Source: Combretum micranthum (taxonomy: Eukaryota; Streptophyta; Magnoliopsida; Myrtales; Combretaceae). From it: a stretch of DNA of 64,000 nt. Location: assembly GCA_024138025.1 (NCBI GenBank), contig JAMXBD010000722.1, forward strand, positions 496,001 through 560,000, given 5' to 3'. The position numbers and the translations under genes are program-made. Below are positions 59,573 through 64,000 of this stretch, piece by piece. The notes below the pieces were generated by a model that did not search any database, was not told the origin of the DNA, and worked only from the letters and a program-made list of their open reading frames with translations. Within the stretch, counting starts at the first letter, position 1. Each line of letters starts with the position of its first letter.

Positions 59573-62500
59573 TGTAAACCCCTAAAATTTTCGGTTAATT
59601 TTAAGTTTGATCTTAGAATTAAAAGTTAACTGGAACTCTAAAGGTCAACAAAAGTCTAGTACAAACCCTATAATTAAATCTGACATTCCCGTATTCTGTA
59701 GCCCTAGAAAATGAAGTTGAGATAATTAGTGATAATAGTTTGTAATAACGTGAGAAAACATAAAAATATCATATTCGCGAATTTCGAGTGTCCTTCGAAC
59801 TCATACGGGATCAGTTTTTGAAAAGCGTGTGCCGGAGCTTGGAATAATAAAAATATTCCAATAACACCATTAGGACTTATTTAATACAAGGATTTCAAAA
59901 ATATCAGTTTCCTAATTTTTAGATAACTAAAAATAATAGATATTGCATTTATACGCGTATTTTCTTACTACTAGTATTTTACTAGTCACATCTACTTTAC
60001 ATTACATTACACTATTCATTACTGTTCTACACTATTTATTTATCTCTGCTTTTTCTAATACCTACTCTTACAATACCATACACCTATTATCTTTACTTTT
60101 TACCTTTCCCATAACTTTATATCATATCTATTTTACAAATTATTACTTTTAATACACAAAATTATAAAAAAAAATAAAACTCTCTTCCTCTTCTCCATGC
60201 ATGGCCGGTGCCTCCCCTCTCTCTTCCTCTTTTTTTTTTCAATTTTTCTTTATTTAAATCACTCAAAAATCACTCCCCATTTTCCTATAAATACCCCCCT
60301 CCTCTTTCACTTCATTCATACATCTTCTACCCACAAATTTCACTCCCAAAACTCTCTTCGATTCCCTTCTCAAATACTCTCCTAAAACTCTCTAAAATTT
60401 TCTTCACAAAACCTTCTTCTTCTTCTACAAATAATACTTCAAGTAAGAATTTTCTTTAAATCTTTCTTACCATGTCATATAACTTTACATAACCATGGTA
60501 TGAGTTTCCTAAACTTAATGTTAATGAAAGCTACACTATGTTCATGTATTATTCTTATTCATGAATATGAATTTATGTATTTCTATGATATTATTTTGCT
60601 CATATTATTATTGATATTATGTTAACATTTTATATATATATAACTAGATATAATTATGTACTTATATATAATCTTTAGAGCATATAAGCTCATTGTTATT
60701 TATTTACTTCCAAGTAATATAATTTATTTATTTATTTTATGTTATTTTAAGACTAATTTCTAGTCTTAAACTTGTCCTCATCAAGTCAAAACAATATTTG
60801 CTTTCTTTTTCTTATTTCTTTTGGGACTAGTCCATTTTTAGTCCCAAGATACCTTGATAAAGCTAAGGTTCCCAATACATGACATATTTCTTTACTTGCT
60901 TATTTTATTACTTATAATGTCTTTCTTATGTTTTTACAATTCTATATTCATGATCATGCATAAACATATTGATTTTGTCTCAACAAGATAAAGAAGGAAA
61001 AGTTTTCTTAAAATAGAAGTTCTTCTCCAAAAATAAATATTGTCATGAAAGAAATGATTTTTCTATGAAAACTTAAGGATCCATCTTAGTACATCTTTTC
61101 TAAGAAATTTAGTGGAGCTCATAATAGAATTTGGAAACTAAAAAACATAGGAATTCTTAGATAATACACATTTACACCTTACAAAATTGTAAAGTGGATA
61201 GGTATTCTTAAAAGTAAAAATTTCAAATTCTTATTAAACAAAAGTTTTACTAAAACTTCGCTTTTCATCAATATTTTGAATTTCAATTATACTAGTTTGA
61301 CAAACACCTAGAAATTTCCTTTCATAAAAATAGAATAATCTTAAGAAATAAGATTAATGAACAACTTAGGAAATCATTTCTTTAAATGTAAGAAAATATA
61401 GAATTATTACTACTTTCAAAAAGTATTAAGAAACTAAGCTATAAGAAAATTAGAAAAATGAAAATTGTTCTTTTGAAATTTAAAAAGACTGAGGAAATGG
61501 AATTAAGGAAAAGAAAATACTCATTTAAAATAACTTGAAAAATTGTCTAGCAAGCTAAGAAGAAATTTTCAAAAGTTTTACTTTTCCAAAACTTCTAGAA
61601 GACTTTACTTTTACCAAAAATTCATGGTTGAGACAACTTCATTAATTTCATGCATTTAACATGAGGCAATGAATATATATATATATATATATCTATACAT
61701 TTCAAAGATCTTTCAAAACCATTATAATATCTATATCTTTTATACAAGTTTTTGTAAAAAGAAGAAAAAGTAAGTTTTGCAAAATTCGTGGTGAATCTGA
61801 TCACCATTGTTTCGAAGCTCAAATGACTTAGTTAGATGAAAATAGTTTTAGAATTGAATCAATCTTCTCGAATATGTGGAAAACGGTATATTATATGCGC
61901 AATTCCGAGTTAAAATGACCAAGTTATGGCTATTTTAAGTTGGAATTACCCTCTATATGAATTTTAATGATCTTATGACATAGTTTTTGATAAGTATCAT
62001 AGAATCAACAAGAAATACTCATTATAGGTATTCTTCTTGATTAGGCACCCAGAGGAATATTTCGATTAGTAGAATTACCGATCGACTCATTCATAAGAAA
62101 GAAGTGTCATCATGGCCGAGTGAGTTTACTCTCTTTATTTTTCATGCTTATGTTTATGCTTGTAAATTTAGTTGCATTAGATTTAAGGCAAGATAAAATA
62201 GAAGTTTTATGATAATGTATTGAAAGAATATTAAGTATATCGAAGCATGAATTGCTTGTAATAAATTGTATGACTATTATATGTTGAAGTGTTTGAAATT
62301 GGTTGATCACTTGTAAGAAATTAAAATATAACGGCTAGGCTTTAATTAAAAATTTACACATACATTTCACATGTTGAGTCACATTGCATTCGCTATTATA
62401 CAATTGGTGGGACAAGTATATGATAGTGATGCTAGGCATAACCAGTATATCATGTATGTGGCGAGCAGGAGCCGATAAAAACTACATAAATTAGTGACTA

Positions 62501-63156
62501 GTAAGAGCTTGTAATAACTATATGTTTTGATGGCGTATAGGAACCAATAAGATTTATAAAAATGTTTTTAAATTAGTGGTTGCAATGGGCCGGAATACCT
62601 AACCCCAAATGAAGGGCATAATTCATTCAACATATGATTCCCGAAAAGTCATATGTTTGCTCACGTGTTTATTGCATCCCATTTGCTTGCTTAATAAACT
62701 TAACTCATATTTTGTTTCAAGTATGAAATTTTTGGATTTACTCACTAAGTCCGTAAGCTTACGCCCCTATAGATATTTGCATTCTCAAGAACACTTGTTT
62801 TTGGAGCTTTTGAAGGAAATCTACTTGAAGAATTAGATTAGAATTCCTTTGAAATCTTTGAGGTAGTATTAAATTATTGTAAAGACTATTTCGATCTTTG
62901 GGATTCAGCGGGAGTATGCCCCTAAGAATCATGTAATAGACCTTTGATTATTAATATTATGATCTATTTTATTTATGGATTCTTATATATTCATTTTTAC
63001 TTGCTTAGACCACACTTCCCAAAAGCGTCTCCTATTACCATGCTAGAAGCCTTACATGTAATACTAAGACTTTCACGTGACTAGAGTGGTCATTCTTGAG
63101 TCTTAATATTATATGTGGTGGGTTGCCACGTTTATGGTACCTTTCAGGGCGTGATA
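59573..63156 (+). mobile_element. LTR K, 5' LTR (3584 bp) inserted in LTR J
   Basis: Starts TGTAAACCCCTAAAATTTTC and ends CAGGGCGTGATA (TA for CA), with TATAAATA at 60286-60293 and a hairpin module near 60750-60850. It is followed by a primer site, so it is a 5' LTR and not a solo LTR. The host LTR J breaks at 59572 (left flank AACCA). Same subfamily as the element 1 LTR. Confidence 0.85.
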
Positions 63157-63163
63157 GTTTAAG

Positions 63164-63176
63164 TTGGTATCAAAGC
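63164..63176 (+). promoter_or_regulatory. Primer binding site after LTR K
   Basis: TTGGTATCAAAGC starts 8 bases after the LTR end; one change from the initiator tRNA-Met site TTGGTATCAGAGC seen after the 5' LTR of element 1. Confidence 0.85.
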
Positions 63177-63360
63177 AATAAGTTTAAAGGAATAAAGGTA
63201 ATAAGAAAGAATCTAGAAAAGAAAAAGATAGATAGATTGAAACTAAGTGAACAAAGACCTAGATAAGCTTAGAATTTAAAAAAAAAAAAAGGAAAATTAA
63301 TGATCCCCTTGTCTTTTATAACTTACTCTCGGTGAAGTTAAAGCTAAGGCCCAATGTTTG
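63177..63360 (+). mobile_element. Short stub of the element K internal region
   Basis: About 200 bases of AT-rich leader, including a run of 13 A near 63278-63290. No gag or pol follows: the sequence passes straight into the middle of another LTR, so the rest of the element has been deleted. Confidence 0.65.
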
Positions 63361-64000
63361 AAATTCAAATTATGTTGTTATTATGTTCATATATATGTTG
63401 AATTATTAATGATATTATTGTTGTTATTATGCTAACTAACTAAATATATTTATGTAATTATATATAATTTTTAGATTATATAAGCTCACTTGTTATTTAT
63501 TTAATTTCATACTTTGCAATTTATTTATTTCATGCTATTTTAAGACTAGTCTTTCTAGTCTTAGATTTGTCCTTATCAAGTCAAAACGACCTTTTCTTTC
63601 TTTTCTTTATTTTTTTGGGACTAGTCTATTCTTAGTCTTGGGATGCCTTGATGAAGCTAATACTCTCAATACTTGACCGGGTTACCTTGATGAAGCTAAG
63701 ATTCCCAATGTTTGATATTTTTATTAACTTGCTTAATATATTACTTATTATGTCTTTCTTATGTTTTCATATTTTCATGATTTCATATTCATGATCATGT
63801 ATGAACATATTGATTATTGTCTCAAAAGGATAAAGAAGGAAATATCTTCTTAAATAAAAAGATACAAGTTCTTTTCCAAAATAAATTTTGTCAGGTAAGA
63901 AATGATTTTTCCCAGAAAGACTTAGGAATTTATCTTAGCAAGTCCTTTCCAAAAATTTAGAAGAGTTCATCATGAGTTTTTGAGTAACCAAAGAACATAG
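63361..64000 (+). mobile_element. LTR fragment leaving the window
   Basis: Matches the transcribed part of LTR K (from about 60560) with the GACTAG hairpin at 63542-63562 and the GGGACTAGTC motif near 63617. The TGATGAAGCTAA phrase is duplicated (63649 and 63688), as in LTR A. It could be the remainder of LTR J or the 3' LTR of element K after a deletion. Confidence 0.7.

Noticed and set aside
59068..59577. 169-codon plus-strand ORF
   Set aside because: Low-complexity Tyr/Ser/Phe/Leu-rich translation of the AT- and CT-rich U3 of LTR J; it overlaps the promoter and has no domain.
1..64000. CRISPR arrays, bacterial operons, Shine-Dalgarno sites or attachment sites
   Set aside because: Nothing of this kind is present; primer sites, LTRs, introns and MULE structure mark plant nuclear DNA.

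Overview
This is a stretch of repeat-rich heterochromatin from the nuclear genome of a flowering plant, most likely a eudicot with a large genome. The evidence is the initiator-methionine tRNA primer sites typical of plant retrotransposons, a chromodomain-type Ty3/gypsy element, a Mutator-like (MULE) transposon, a Sirevirus-like Ty1/copia element and a Tat-type LTR. I found no host gene. The species cannot be named from the sequence alone.

Left part (1-13835). A nearly complete Ty3/gypsy chromovirus (Tekay/Del type) lies on the plus strand: the end of its 5' LTR (1-293), primer site, an extra ORF ahead of gag, gag with zinc knuckles, protease, reverse transcriptase, RNase H, a degraded integrase and chromodomain, a polypurine tract and a full 3.24-kb 3' LTR (6684-9919). 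It abuts the leader, primer site and LTR (10215-13835) of a related minus-strand element, which it probably interrupted.

Centre (13836-36800). This is a Russian-doll array of minus-strand LTRs of related families, mostly solo LTRs. Four have matching 5-bp target-site duplications (TTTAC, ATTAT, CATGT, ATATT) and one has a 4/5 match. LTR C sits in LTR B, B sits in LTR A, D also sits in A, and A sits in the LTR of an older Tat-type element.

Right part (36800-58700). A minus-strand Sirevirus-like copia element (env-like ORF, RNase H, reverse transcriptase) is cut in two by a 17.6-kb insertion bounded by the 5-bp duplication ATTTT. Inside that insertion are a plus-strand LTR, a complete 7.9-kb MULE (1.6-kb terminal inverted repeats, 9-bp duplication TTCTTTTAT) and a truncated minus-strand LTR. 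The MULE carries two convergent genes: a broken transposase with SWIM finger and zinc knuckle, and a broken GRF zinc finger/coiled-coil/membrane-anchor gene. A tRNA-like unit lies near the right edge of the insertion.

Far right (58697-64000). Two nested plus-strand LTRs, a primer site, a short stub of internal sequence and another LTR fragment that leaves the window.

Functionally the window is a graveyard: every protein gene seen belongs to a transposon and carries stops or frameshifts. The points of interest are structural: how the LTRs nest, conserved hairpins and promoter modules in the LTRs, an intron-like frame-correcting segment between gag and pol, the extra ORF ahead of gag, and the two-gene MULE.
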